A DNA stretch of 64,000 bases from the NCBI GenBank assembly GCA_023053545.1, contig JAKZAN010000057.1:62001-126000 (forward strand). The letters are read 5' to 3'. A program made the position numbers and the translations under genes. Source of the DNA: Lepidurus packardi (Eukaryota > Arthropoda > Branchiopoda > Notostraca > Triopsidae). Each line of letters starts with the position of its first letter. Within the stretch, counting starts at the first letter, position 1. Of this stretch, positions 1 to 12,616 are shown piece by piece. The notes under the pieces are model-generated. The model was not told the DNA's origin and ran no database searches. It worked only from the letters and a program-made list of their open reading frames with translations.

Positions 1-2061
1 TGGTAAACGAGAAGCCACACATTTTCAATAGTTATACCATTTCTTTTACTATAGATTTCACGGAAGACAAGAAACTGACATGGGATTTGAAACTCCCTAC
101 CGATCTTGTGAATGGTTCTGCCCGCGCTTGGGTATCCCTCGTTGGAGATCTAATGGGACCAGCCTTAGATGTAAACGTTCTCTTTCCTGGTCGATTTTTA
201 TAAAGTTGCATACCACAACCTCTAGGGATTGACCGAATTGGTACGACTACCCACAGGCTGTGGTGAACAAAACATGGTCACGTTCACGCCTTTGATTTTT
301 GTCAGCGAGTACTTGGAAGCATCGAAGCAATTAGACGACAAATTGGAGAAAAAGGCAATCAGTTTCATGCAAAGTGGTAAGCAGATCCTATTTTCTACGA
401 AAACTGTATAATGCTATACTTTATCACATGCAAGGTTACCAAAGGGAACTGACGTATAGGCACGAAGATGGCTCGTATTCAGCCTTTGGACCTCGCGACA
501 GTACCGGATCACTATGGTTGACGGCCTTTGTTGTCAAGTCATTTGCTGGGGCACGAAAATTCATTTTCGTGGATAGTGACGACATTACAAAGTCTGTGAG
601 CTGGATTCTGAGCAAACAACAGGAAAATGGCTGCTTTCCCGTCGTTGGCACTGTCTTACATAAAGACCTCAAAGTAAATAAGACTTTACACGGATTCAAA
701 AGAAATTATTTAGAATTTTGCATTACCAAGGGTGGATTGGCTAGCGATGGAGAAGCGCTAGGAGGATTGACAGCCTTTACGATCGTTTCTCTTCTGGAAT
801 CCAAGTGGGAAATCCAAGACTCAGTTATTGAAAGTGCGAAAAAGTGCATGAAAAGCCAAAAAGAAATGAGCCTTTACACCCAAGCTTTGATCACTTACGC
901 GTTAGCCTTGAGCAACGATAAAGAAGCTCGCGGCTACCTTGACAGGCTACTCGAGAAAGCTCAGCAAAAAAATTCGAATATGTGGTGGGAAGAAAGTGGT
1001 AAGACTGATCTTATGCGAAACTTCTTTTCATGCGTAGATTACAAAGTGTTTTTTTTTTATAGATAAAGGTACTTCTATTAACATCGAGACCACGTCTTAT
1101 GCATTACTTGCATTATTAAAGTACCAGACAAAGTCAGACATGGCCAAAGCCAGCAATATTGTCCGTTGGTTAACCCAGCAACGCAATAGCCAAGGTGGTT
1201 TCCCATCCACTCAGGTAAATTAGGGCTATTCGCATGGGAAAAATAACTCAGTTTTTGCTCTTTTGGTGAAATAGGATACCGTAATGGGACTACAAGCTTT
1301 AGCTGCCTACGCCACTGCTGTGGGAGTAACTAACATCAACTTAAGTGTGAAGATTGAAGCAGACAAACTCAAGGAATCTATTACGGTCCAAGAAAAGGAC
1401 AAACTGGTCCAAAAGCAGGTGTTTTTGCCAGTGTTGCCTACCAAATTAGAAGTTGAAGCGGAAGGCGCCGGTTGCGCCGTCTTACAAGCTACACTCCGTT
1501 ACAATATCCACACGAGCCCTCAAAAGGAGGCTTTTAATCTGACTTTAACGTATGAACCTATTGGAAAAGAATCGGCTTGTGCCACTCGGCGACTTAAAAT
1601 TTGCGCCAAGTATTTACTGCCTGGTTCATCGAACATGGCGATTGTGGAACTTGACATGATTTCAGGTTTTGCCGTCGACAAGAAGGGCTTGCAAAAGCTG
1701 CCGGCACTGAATCCCAGTAAATTATAATTTTCTTCAGTTTAGTTCAGGGCTTATTAAAAATTATCTTTTTGCAGAAGTCAAACGAGCTGAAGAGAAGGAC
1801 AACAAGGTCGTCCTGTACTTCGACTCCATTGACGGAGATGGAGAATGCGCCAGTTTATCTGTTTGGCCTGCCTTTGAGGTTAACGACGCCCTTCCAGCTA
1901 ACGTCAAAATCAGTGATTATTATGAACAAGAGAAGTTCGTTAGTCAGGTAATATGCATTGCTTTGAAAATGTTAATACCACCAACTTACACTCTGCATAA
2001 ACAGATTTATACTCTTCCCACCGGGTGCAGTTCAACGACACCACCAACTGACGAAATCTAA
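1..2061 (+). CDS. Alpha-2-macroglobulin-type thioester protein, 3' half (copy 1, cut by window start)
   Basis: This is the C-terminal half of a secreted protease-trapping protein of the alpha-2-macroglobulin/TEP family. The exons I can splice are 55-170, 226-376, 435-998, 1063-1214, 1275-1716, 1775-1946 and 2005-2061, all with GT..AG introns of 46-64 bp. The thioester motif GCGEQNM is present near 260-280. It is followed by the alpha-helical thioester domain (GYQRELTYRHEDGSYSAFG, then NGCF) and by the receptor-binding domain (SNMAIVELDMISGF, then DYYEQEKF). The reading frame stays open throughout, including the place near 820 where copy 2 is frameshifted. The 5' half lies outside the window, so I cannot tell whether this is a complete gene or a partial tandem duplicate. 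Sequence is near-identical to 10353-12411, introns included. Family assignment is strong; the exact orthologue is unknown. Confidence 0.85.
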
Positions 2062-2279
2062 ACAATCCTGAATACACTTTGTAAAAGTGAACACATACAA
2101 CTTTATTTTTTTTTTATTTACAACAGAATTAGGTCCCCCTCATCATTCAGTTAAAATGTTTGTACTATATACAGCGAGTGCTGTCAATACAAAATCACCG
2201 TTAAAGTATTTTTTACAAGACTTTTCTTTTACATATCACTTATTCACTCAACACCAGCAGTAATAAAGGAATTACGTGT
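1..2279 (+). repeat. Tandem segmental duplication, copy 1 (partner 10353-12616)
   Basis: Exons and introns match the downstream copy at an offset of 10,352, falling to 10,351 and then 10,350 after two single-base indels. Similarity goes past the stop codon, through a more diverged 3' UTR, and ends abruptly after the motif aataaaggaattacgtgtc. Copy 1 then runs into the BPTF-like fragment, whereas copy 2 runs into unrelated sequence. Confidence 0.9.
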
Positions 2280-2284
2280 CGCGT

Positions 2285-4000
2285 GTCGCGCGCGTTAGAT
2301 GGGAAATTCTTAGTGCGTGGTCTGTTACCCGGTCAAAGGTTGGTCCAGTTATCTGATGGCAAGTTTCAGCTTGTGGGCACTCCCACGGTTCACAAAACAC
2401 CAGTTGCTGATGGCTAAACTCCGCGTCCTAATGTCCGTATAATTAAATTTCTTTTTCACTTCGTGTTCTACCTATACTCAAATATCTTCAACCGTATTAT
2501 ACTATTGAATTTTGTATGATTTTTTTGTGTAAAATTCCTTCATAGTATTATGCCCTGTCTTCCCTTTGTCTTTTGTTTGACCTATTCCTTCCTTTTGTCC
2601 TTCACCTTGACAACTATACCTAATCCCTTTGTCCTTTACCTTGACGACTATACTTACTCCTTTTATCTAATTAACCGAAAACCTTGACTGTCTTGACCTC
2701 TTTCTCTTAGGTAAACTTGCCTGTGTACATAAATCCGTAACTTACTTCATCAAATACAGTCTTCATGTAGTCTTTACAGAGTTAAGTACTGTCTTTAGTG
2801 CTGTGACGACGTATCCTACTCTTCATTCCTCCTTCCCCTATCACAACGCAGGGACCCTTCTCAATCAAATTCTCCAATTTTTTATTTCCATTAAGTCACG
2901 ACCACCAAAATTGTAACGAAGCAGCCTTCTACAGTTACCGTGAATCGAACATCGTTGTTTGGCTACCAGGTAAAATTTAAAAACGAAAAGCGTCTTGACA
3001 AATTTGTGTCAGATTATGGGACTTGAATCACCTTACAATTTTATTGAATTTTATTTACCGTGACAATCTCGACAGAACTTTACAAGCGCAAACGCAAGCT
3101 GAGCTTCAAGTGGCCACCTCAGAACATTATGCCATGTCACCCGTGTCCTCTTCCAAGCTCGAAACTCGTGATAGCGTAGCACAGGAACGGCTTAGTCCGG
3201 ATGACCGTGTGAGTAGCCCGCAACTTTCCAAAAGCTCAACCAAGAGAAGGCCAACGAGTGCGAAGGATAAAGATTTGACCAATCGGAAGAATTTGCATTG
3301 CATTTGCAAGACACCTTATGACAGTTCAAAGTACCACAGTTTAGTTTTCGTATGAATTTTGGCTCTGAATCATTTGTTTAGGTTTTATGTCGGCTGCGAT
3401 ATATGCTTAAACTGGTTCCATGGCGAGTGCATTGGTATTTCAGAAGCTATGAGCCGTACCATGACCGAGTACGTTTGTGTGGATTGCACCAAATCTAAGG
3501 AGACGAAGGAAGTTTTCTGTCTTTGTCGCCAACCGTACAATGAATCACAGTAATATAAGCAAGAAACTCTTCTGTGTTTTGAGTGTTTCTTTTCATGTGG
3601 ACTTTTAGGTTATATATTTGTTGCGACCGATGTCAAAACTGGTTTCACGGTCATTGTGTTGGGATTGTACAAGCCGAGGCCGATATGATTGACGAATATG
3701 TTTGCCCAAACTGCCAGCCTGATTCCACACTTAATAACGCAAATTTGCGTTTACTGGCCGAGAAAGACTATGAGCATATAGCAGAAGTTGTGCGAAGTTT
3801 GGCAGTCTGTCAGCTGACAGACTTGCCATAGATACTTTAATGCTACTTATCCTTCTGAAACTCTCCAGGATATGATTCAAAGTACAGCTATTCATGTTTG
3901 GAATAAGCATAGTCAAAGTACTGCCGTTGAGTCTCATCTGAGCAGCAGCCCTACGCCCAACTAGCAAGAAAACACTGTCCAACAATTACAAAGCTGACAT
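2285..4000 (+). pseudogene. BPTF/NURF301 3'-end fragment with two PHD fingers
   Basis: Two PHD fingers are spliced across short canonical introns. The first joins LHCICKTPYDSSK to FYVGCDICLNWFHGECIG across an intron starting at about 3332. The second joins VFCLCRQPYNESQ to LYICCDRCQNWFHGHCVG across an intron starting at about 3551. EKDYEHIAEVVRSL follows. This is the order seen just before the bromodomain in BPTF/NURF301, the large subunit of the NURF chromatin remodeller that binds H3K4me3. The frame then breaks near 3815-3830. In another frame CHRYFNATYP resembles the end of a bromodomain (CRYFNP), so most of the bromodomain seems deleted. Possible upstream exons are at 2285-2417 (reading LVQLSDGKFQLVG) and near 2900-2970. 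Retained introns show it is a DNA-level copy, not a retrocopy. A functional truncated gene is possible but less likely. Confidence 0.65.
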
Positions 4001-4322
4001 CGTTTCTATGAATCTGAACCTTGCGAACCTGAACAGGTAGTACAAAGTTATGGGCGTCTAACAATTTCATAAAGCAACGTCTCTGATCTGATCTTTTTGT
4101 AAGAAGATGGGGTTATACGAGTCAGAAGGTGCATGATAAAACCGGTTTTAAAAGTGTTACGCAATGTTATGCACACCTTCAGGTACATAATCTGTACTGT
4201 TGCGTGGGTTTAGGATTAAATACGTTATTATTTTGTCTTATAAAACTAAGATTTCCATTCGGATTTTACTGCTGTCGTTTCTTTCACCTTAGAAATAATG
4301 CACGCAACTATTAACTCTCGTG

Positions 4323-4371
4323 GTTGCCTCGAGGCAACAAAGCAAGAAACCGATCGGTTTCTTGCTTTGTT
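4323..4371. repeat. Two overlapping perfect palindromes (16 bp and 36 bp)
   Basis: GTTGCCTCGAGGCAAC occupies 4323-4338. A perfect 36-bp palindrome centred on CCGATCGG at 4353/4354 occupies 4336-4371. The two share three bases. Extruded, they would form adjacent hairpins. Confidence 0.9.
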
Positions 4372-5222
4372 CATGTCTGCTATTTGCTTGTTTGCTGTTT
4401 GCTTTATTTGCTTGTTTTTATCACGCTAGCCTGTCAAATTCTCCGAAAAGGAAATACCAGTTCTAATGAAACTTTTTTTAAATGCATATGGCAAACTACA
4501 AACCAAAACTAGAAGTATTATACATGTATTTTACCCGTTCAACCGTTCACTTACATCCATTTAGTATTCTATCAAATTAACAGACAACGCCAGTAAGACT
4601 ATTGCTTACCTGTCCGAAAACAATAGATAATAAAAATAACCTGTGTGATCAAGCTGGACACGTGATCGCGCAGCCATTACTGAATTAAGAAGTTCCAACG
4701 ACTAAAGTCTTAGGAACCATGTGTCATTTAAATATATTCAAATTTATTAATATCCGAGGAATTTCAAGCCTGAAAGCGTATTATAAGAGATGGTTCGAAT
4801 ATACAAACACACATCGTAGCAGCAATAGTTCTGACTAGTTTTACGTTTTACATGCCATGATCTTCTTTCAAGGCAGGCAGAAAATATAGTAAGAATGAAA
4901 AATTAAAGAATTGAACATTAAATGTTAGAAAAATTAATACTTGAAAATTCAAGCCATATGTGTTCGGATATTCGATTAACAAGAGGTAAGTGTACGCATT
5001 TATTTTTTGTATCCATGGAAAAGTTCACCACATGTAGGCCTATTATTCCAAACACCACATGTATTCGTCCAAATCTTGGACCTGCATATTTTGTTTGTAT
5101 AGAGGTCACGGGCTTTTTATTATTCTTCTCCAGAGGAATACAAAAAATAAAAAAAAAAAATCAGTTAAAAAATACCTCTTGGGCTTCGTCGTGCTTCTAC
5201 GAAAAATCCTTTGTAAGCAAAC

Positions 5223-5391
5223 AAGACAAAATCTGCACTCCCAGCCTTTAAGGATGTAAGCAGGGAATGGTTGCTATATATATAGCAACCATTCCCTGCT
5301 TACATCCTTAAAGGCTGGGAGTGCAGATTTTGTCTTTGAGCAATTTGAGCAAAGACACGGTCACATATGTGACCGTGTCTTTGCTCAAATT
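5223..5391. repeat. Two neighbouring perfect palindromes (114 bp and 50 bp)
   Basis: Positions 5223-5336 form a perfect inverted repeat with two 57-bp arms and no loop, centred in TATATATA at 5279/5280. Five bases later, 5342-5391 form a perfect 50-bp palindrome centred in CACATATGTG at 5366/5367. I checked the arms base by base and found no mismatch. Confidence 0.9.
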
Positions 5392-6324
5392 CCACAAATT
5401 CCAAATTACAGCATATTGTAACTATGTATTTCTAGTTGTCGTTCGTTCAATAAATGTAACGAAATTAAAAAAATCTTATTTCTGCACTTTAATTTCCCCT
5501 ATTCAGATTGTAGATTTATCTTCAGATTCCCAGTAAAGTATTTCCCAGTTGTTCTCTTGGTCCTTTTCTCAACTACAACGTCGTGCAACTCTCATCTCGG
5601 ATTGAACATGCCTGAGGACTTTTGGCCGTAAAGTACCGTCCACACCTTTGACTCTTTGTGGAACAGTGAAAACGGGTGACTTCAATTTTGTTAGCACAAG
5701 TCACACAGTAAGGAATACATTGTGGATCAAGTCTCACAAAAGAATGTAAAGTAAAATACACATCTTCTTATCTAAATAACAAAGGGAAACTTCAGAAAGT
5801 TATAAAAATAAAAAGTGAAAATTATATACCTGTTCTGGTCTTCCTTCAAGGCCAGCACCCAAACAATAAAGAAAAATAATCCTTGAATATTCGGTTAGTT
5901 ATGAACAGATATTTCGGTTTTCATTTAGCAAAAGTTCAACGGACGCAGCAGCGTGATTTTCTTAACACTCGGAAAATTTACGACATTATTCATCACACTC
6001 AAAAACCTTGATCTGCAAAAATAGTTTTAAAACGGTAGTGGATTGTTTACCGTTTTATTTCCATGACTTCGAAAAATATCGTATCAGTTGGGAAGTCCCA
6101 ACTGGATTTCAAAAGTACTCCTCGAAAAAGTGCTCAAGAAGCACGAATGTGTCTGGCTTTTTTCTTCTTACTACGAACGTCCCCAGTTCTGGAATTACCA
6201 AACCTTTTTTTTTTAAAAAAAAGAAGAAAAACAGGCATCCTCTGTCTTAAGCAATCCTGGGAACTTGTTGCTACGTGACTTTCCTGGGTGTTTCCTGTTC
6301 GCTCTCGAGAGCTCCCCTCACAAT

Positions 6325-6358
6325 TATATAAAGGCTACCACTGACTGGAAGCCTCAGT
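6325..6358 (+). promoter_or_regulatory. Core promoter of full-length alpha-2-macroglobulin gene
   Basis: TATATAAAG begins at about 6325. An arthropod-like initiator TCAGT lies at 6354-6358, about 29 bp downstream, and 20 bp before the ATG at 6379. Spacing and order fit a focused Pol II core promoter. Confidence 0.65.
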
Positions 6359-6378
6359 AAGAATAGTCACAAGTGACG

Positions 6379-9300
6379 ATGATGTTGACTAACCGAAGAG
6401 TTTGGGGCGCGTTGTGCGTCTCTTTATTTCTAACACTAAATGTTATTTCCGCCAAACGTGATAAGAAGTAAGATTGATTTTCCAATAATACATCTCTACC
6501 AATAGTCATCATGATCATTTGCCTTGTTTTTAACAATTGTAGGGGTTTCTTGTTAACGGGTCCCAAACAGATTTTACGGGGTACCGACGAACGGTTTTGT
6601 TTACATTTGGATGGAGTTCAAAGTGCGGGTCAAGTGACTCTAGAGCTTCTAACTTCGCCTGACAACCAAACCGTTGGATCTCCGGTTCGGCAACGAATAG
6701 ATCCAAGTAAATGGGTAGATTCCTAGTTTATGACGATGTAATGACCATTGGTGATTTACCCCTAATAGAAAAAGACGATTATGGAGGATGTATTCCTCTC
6801 ATTCTATCAGTCTCCACTGAAACAGAAAGTGGTACACTTCAGTTGAAGTTGAAAGTGGACTGGGATGATGCCAATACCGATCTAGTTATTGACACGACAA
6901 AAGAAATTAGCGTAAGTTATGGGATCCAGCGAATTCAGCTCATTCAGACCGACAAAGCCTGGTACACCCCCGGGCAACTCGTTCGCTTTCGGACCTTAAC
7001 GTTGAGTCATCTCTTACAGCCAATTGTCACAACGGTAAATTCGTATGTGTGGTCACGTCGTATTTGCTCTCTGAAACTTTTTTTCCACTAGCTCAAACGA
7101 GTCTGGTGTATGGATCCCAGCAATATTGTCGTCTCGGAATGGACTAATGTCACTTCCGATTTGGGTTTAGTCCAACTCGAATTGCAGTTGTCAGCGGAAC
7201 CAGTTCAGGTGAGTTTTTCGTTTCCTGTTATCCATTGACGTCTTTTCATACGACTTTCTTTGTTGTTATTAGGGGATTTGGAAAATCCACGTGGACAATG
7301 GGATTTCCACAGAAATTAAGGAATTTGAAGTGAAAGAATTTGTACTGCCTCGTTTCGAGGTGACGGTAGTGGCTCTTGAAAAAGCTTTCCAAAATGCTGA
7401 AACGTTCAACTTTAGCGTCTGCGCCAAGTAAGTTTTTCACGGCAGCGCTCGCTATAGAGAGGTCTTCTAAAACAACATTTTAATCGTGCTTTTCATTAAC
7501 AGATACACGTTTGGCCAACCGGTTCTAGGCCAGGTTGACGTGGTTGTGAAACTCCAACGCAGGTTTGTTTGGTATAGACCCATTGGCAGTGAGAATGACT
7601 CAACCGTAGAGCCGGTAAAACTGATTGGGAAAATAGACAAAGATACCGGTTGTCACCAGGTTGTTTTTCCTTTGTCACGTTTGGGACTCGTCCCCGACAA
7701 ATTCACTAGATATAACAACATCGAGGTAAACATTACAGAATTAAACAAATGTAAGATTCACTTTTAAATCGCACTTTTTCACGCGATTGAATAGATCACC
7801 GGTGAAGTGACGGAAAAGGGAACTGAAATTAAACGAAATGCGACTCTTACGGTCCAGATAGAGGCAAAAAGTGAACTGAATGCTATGATCGACATGACTA
7901 GTTACAATTCGATGACTTTTAAGCTTGGGTTACCATACATAGGCAAAGTAATCTATCAATGCTAAGAAAAAACAGCATTTTTGAGTTATTATGATGCTAA
8001 ATAGGGAAACCTACGTGACAATAATGGAAATAAACCTATTGTCAGCGCTCTGGTACGCGTCTGTGCCACCGAAGGTTACAAAGATACCAACAGCACGTCA
8101 TGGGACAAAGTTGAGAACTCAGAAGTAAAGCAATGTGCCAACTTCACCACCAACGAAGTGGGTGATTTCTCTTATTCCTTACTTCCAATAAATCCGAAAG
8201 CCGTACGCCTAAGCATTGAGGTAAACTCTTTAATTCTTTATTTTGTTTCTAGAATTTCGTTAAAACAGAACAAAAAAATTTAGGCTAAATACCTGGATGG
8301 CAACCAAAACTTCCCAACCGTTGGGTTCGCGAATCTGAAACCGTCGCATTCTCCTTCTGGCAGCTTCGCCCTTATCCCCGTCGTATCAACCCAACCTTTG
8401 GCTTGTAACAGCATCTTAGCTTTGAAAGTTTGGCTTAATAAGGTAGAAAATGGGAAGAGGTTAACATTACATTACTTCGCCACGGGACGCGGTGACGTTC
8501 TAGCTCACGGAACCAAGAATGACGTTCTTGTAAAGACAGTTGACACTGACTTACCTGGGGTTTTGGACGGGACAAGGTATAAAAATAAGAAGTTTATACT
8601 TTCAAGCTTAAGTCACATAATTTCTAACGCACCTGCGACAGTTCCCCAGTCCAAGTGTCCGCCGTTGACCTGGAAATCAAGGTGACGCCTTCCTTCTACC
8701 CTAAAGCCGCCGTATTGGTTTATTATGTTCGCGAAGACGGCGAGGTGGTTACGGCTCAAATCGAGTTCACGGTGGCGTCTTGTTTTCCAAACCCGGTGAC
8801 GTTGCAATGGAACGCCAAGACAAAATACCCCGGAGCGACCGCCGATCTGAATCTTCATAGTACTCCTGGGTCGCTATGCGGCTTGAGTGTAGTGGACCAG
8901 AGTGTGGTACTTACCAAACCTGAAGCACAGTTAACGGAACAAACCATTCTTGGGCAAATGGGTACTTTTACCATCGAACCATACTCGTACCCTCGACAAG
9001 CACTATCGGATTACGATTTCTGCAGAGAAAGTTCGTATTCAGTCATTCTTTTTAGTCTTAATTTGTTACTATGCGCTAATTAAACCTTCCCGAAAATTTG
9101 TACTTTAGAATTGATTGATGAAACTACAACGGAAGGCCAAACCTCTGAAGCTCAACCTGAGCTCTCAACGCAAAATTTTAGAGTTTTTGGACACTGGAGC
9201 TATTCCTCCTATTACGAGGACGCCATAGAAGCATTCGACGTAAGTTCTCAGTTTTTGTTTCATTTCATTGATGTAAAGTATTATCTATTTCTGGTAGGGA

Positions 9301-12300
9301 GCGGGCTTGCTGGTGATGTCGAACTGGGAAATGCAATCACGACCTTGCGAAAAGTTTTACTCGGAAATCCGACCTTTATATGTGGCCTTCGCGGGAGGTA
9401 AAATATCACAAAGTTGGAATGACTGGAATGAGGAATTGTTTTAAGTAGCAAGCCCAGACGTAGGAGTTCAGATGAGACCACAGGAAAGCCCAGTGCCAAT
9501 ATCTGAATCTGCTACTACAAACAGACCAATTGCTGAAGCCAATGGAGTAGCCGACGCTCCTGTTGTAGATTTACGAGCTTATTTCCCTGAAACCTGGCTT
9601 TGGGATTTATACACAACTGAGTACTTCTTTTGTCAAATTAACGTACGACAAGGTCTCTTATTATTATTTTTGAAAATTTGCAATGCAGCTCTAACGGCGA
9701 TGCGAAAATTACGCAAGAGTTGCCGCATACGATAACTTCCTGGGTCGGTCGGGCCTTGTGTGTGTCCAACACCACCGGTTTCGGAATGTCCTCGGAAGCC
9801 AAAATCGAAGCTTTTCAGCCGTTCTTCCTCGAGCTGCACATGCCCTATTCGATGAAACGAGGCGAGAAACTGACTCTTAAGGTTTCGGTTTACAATTACC
9901 TGGCCTCCGCACTACCCGTAACGAAAGATATTTTTTACCCGAATTCCACATAGTCTGAATGTTTTTGTACAGGTGAAAGTGACGATTAACCCAAGTGATG
10001 AATTCGAGCTTGTTTCGGTATCTGACGCTCAAAGTTCTTGTGTGGATGCGCGGGATTCGAATATTGTCGAGTTCGTAATTCGTCCAACCATGTTAGGTCG
10101 CCTAAACATCACTGTCCAGGGTCAAGTTGATCCGGCTTTCCCACAACCTTGCGGTACCGGAGAACTCCCTTCAGCCAAGTAAGAATTGTCACAGTTCAAT
10201 CTACTTTGATTAAACGCTGACTTCTTTTCCTAACGAAAAAGTCTGACACAAGTTTATAAAATTTCAGAGATGCACTAGTGAAACCACTGTTGGTTGAACC
10301 GGAAGGATTCCCGGTCGAAACTACTTTCGCTCAGCTAGTTTGCCCACAAGGTTGGTAAACGTGAAGCCACACATTTTCAATAGTTATACCATTTCTTTTA
10401 CTATAGATTTCACGGAAGACAAGAAGCTGACATGGGATTTGAAACTCCCTACCGATGTTGTGAATGGTTCTGCCCGCGCTTGGGTATCCCTCGTTGGAGA
10501 TCTAATGGGACCAGCCTTAGATGTAAACGTTCTCTTTCCTGGTCGATTTTTATAAAGTTGCATACCATAACCTCTAGGGATTGACCAACTTGGTACGACT
10601 ACCCACAGGCTGTGGTGAACAAAACATGGTGACGTTCACGCCTTTGATTTTTGTCAGCGAGTACTTGGAAGCATCGAAGCAATTAGACGACAAATTGGAG
10701 AAAAAGGCAATCAGTTTTATGCAAAGTGGTAAGCAGATCCTATTTTCTACGAAAACTGTATAATGCTATACTTTATCACATGCAAGGTTACCAAAGGGAA
10801 CTGACGTATAGGCACGAAGATGGCTCGTATTCAGCCTTTGGACCTCGCGACAGTACCGGATCACTATGGTTGACGGCCTTTGTTGTCAAGTCATTTGCTG
10901 GGGCACGAAAATTCATTTTCGTGGATAGTGACGACATTACAAAGTCTGTGAGCTGGATTCTGAGCAAACAACAGGAAAATGGCTGCTTTCCCGTCGTTGG
11001 CACTGTCTTACATAAAGACCTCAAAGTAAATAAGACTTTACACGGATTCAAAAGAAATTATTTAGAATTTTGCATTACCAAGGGTGGATTGGCTAGCGAT
11101 GGAGAAGCGCTAGGAGGATTGACAGCCTTTACGATCGTTTCTCTTCTGGAATCCAAGTGGGAAATCCAAGCTCAGTTATTGAAAGTGCGAAAAAGTGCAT
11201 GAAAAGCCAAAAAGAAATGAGCCTTTACACCCAAGCTTTGATCACTTACGCGTTAGCCTTGAGCAACGATAAAGAAGCTCGCGGCTACCTTGACAGGCTA
11301 CTCGAGAAAGCTCAACAAAAAAATTCGAATATGTGGTGGGAAGAAAGTGGTAAGACTGATCTTATGCGAAACTTCTTTTCATGCGTAGATTACAAAGTGA
11401 TTTTTTTTTATAGATAAAGGTATTTCTATTAACATCGAGACCACGTCTTATGCATTACTTGCATTATTAAAGTACCAGACAAAGTCAGACATGGCCAAAG
11501 CCAGCAATATTGTCCGTTGGTTAACCCAGCAACGCAATAGCCAAGGTGGTTTCCCATCCACTCAGGTAAATTAGGCTATTCGCATGGGAAAAATAACTCA
11601 GTTTTTGCTCTTTTGGTGAAACAGGATACCGTAATGGGACTACAAGCTTTAGCTGCCTACGCCACTGCTGTGGGAGTAACTAACATCAACTTAAGTGTGA
11701 AGATTGAAGCAGACAAACTCAAGGAATCCATTACGGTCCAAGAAAAGGACAAACTGGTCCAAAAGCAGGTATTTTTGCCAGTGTTGCCTACCAAATTAGA
11801 AGTTGAAGCGGAAGGCGCCGGTTGCGCCGTCTTACAAGCTACACTCCGTTACAATATCCACACCAGCCCTCAAAAGGAGGCTTTTAATCTAACTTTAACG
11901 TCTGAACCTATTGGAAAAGAATCGGCTTGTGCCACTCGCCGACTTAAAATTTGCGCCAAGTATTTACTGCCTGGTTCATCGAACATGGCGATTGTGGAAC
12001 TTGACATGATTTCAGGTTTTGCCGTCGACAAGAAGGGCTTGCAAAAGCTGCCGGCACTGAATCCCAGTAAATTATAATTTTCTTAAGTTTAGTTCAGGGC
12101 TTATTAAAAATTATCTTTGTGCAGAAGTCAAACGAGCTGAAGAGAAGGACAACAGGGTCGTCCTGTACTTCGACTCCATTGACGGAGATGGAGAATGCGC
12201 CAGTTTATCTGTTTGGCCTGCCTTTGAGGTTAACGACGCCCTTCCAGCTAACGTCAAAATCAGTGATTATTATGAACAAGAGAAGTTCGTTAGTCAGGTA

Positions 12301-12411
12301 ATATGCATTGCTTTGAAAATGTTAATACCACCAACTTACACTCTGCATAAACAGATTTATACTCTTCCCACCGGGTGCAGTTCAGCGACACCACCAACTG
12401 ACGAAATCTAA
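6379..12411 (+). CDS. Alpha-2-macroglobulin-type protease inhibitor, full length, frameshifted in this assembly (copy 2)
   Basis: A secreted thioester protease trap encoded by roughly 20 short exons. Exon 1 (6379-6467) starts MMLTNRRVWGALCVS and reads as a signal peptide. The MG2 motif QTDKAWYTPGQLVRF lies near 6945. A bait-like region rich in E, T and S lies at about 9110-9550. LRAYFPETWLWDL (near 9570) marks the conserved domain after the bait. The thioester GCGEQNM lies near 10612-10632, then come the thioester domain and the receptor-binding domain, with the last exon ending at 12411. All checked introns are short GT..AG. One base is missing near 11170 relative to copy 1 (CCAAGCTCAG against CCAAGACTCAG), which shifts the frame inside the thioester domain. 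Either the gene is newly broken or the assembly has an error. It probably circulates in haemolymph as an immune or clotting-control factor (family knowledge). Confidence 0.85.
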
Positions 12412-12616
12412 ACAATCCTGAATACACTTTGTAAAAGTGAACACATACAACTTGAATTTTCAACAAATAGGTCCCCCTACTTATTCACTTAAAATGGTTG
12501 TACTATATACAGCGAGTGCTGTCAATACAAAATCACCGTTAAAGTATTTTTACAGCACTTTTCTTTTACATGTCACTTATTCACTCAACACCAGCAGTAA
12601 TAAAGGAATTACGTGT
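10353..12616 (+). repeat. Tandem segmental duplication, copy 2 (partner 1-2279)
   Basis: Matches copy 1 across exons and introns with only scattered substitutions and a few single-base indels. The 3' UTR is the most diverged stretch: around 12450-12490 against 2100-2150 there are larger changes. Identity ends after aataaaggaattacgtgtc. Confidence 0.9.

Larger units (their letters stand above)
4001..6320. other. Intergenic spacer with perfect palindromes, no gene seen
   Basis: AT-rich sequence without a coding region I can support. Short ORFs here have no recognisable domain. It contains two pairs of adjacent perfect palindromes, listed separately, and ends in the promoter of the full-length alpha-2-macroglobulin gene. 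Confidence 0.6.

Noticed and set aside
436-699. 87-aa minus-strand ORF, repeated at 10788-11051
   Set aside because: Exact antisense shadow of the alpha-2-macroglobulin exon.
5321-5536. Plus-strand ORF starting in the palindrome
   Set aside because: No domain and its start lies within inverted-repeat sequence; open by chance in AT-rich DNA.
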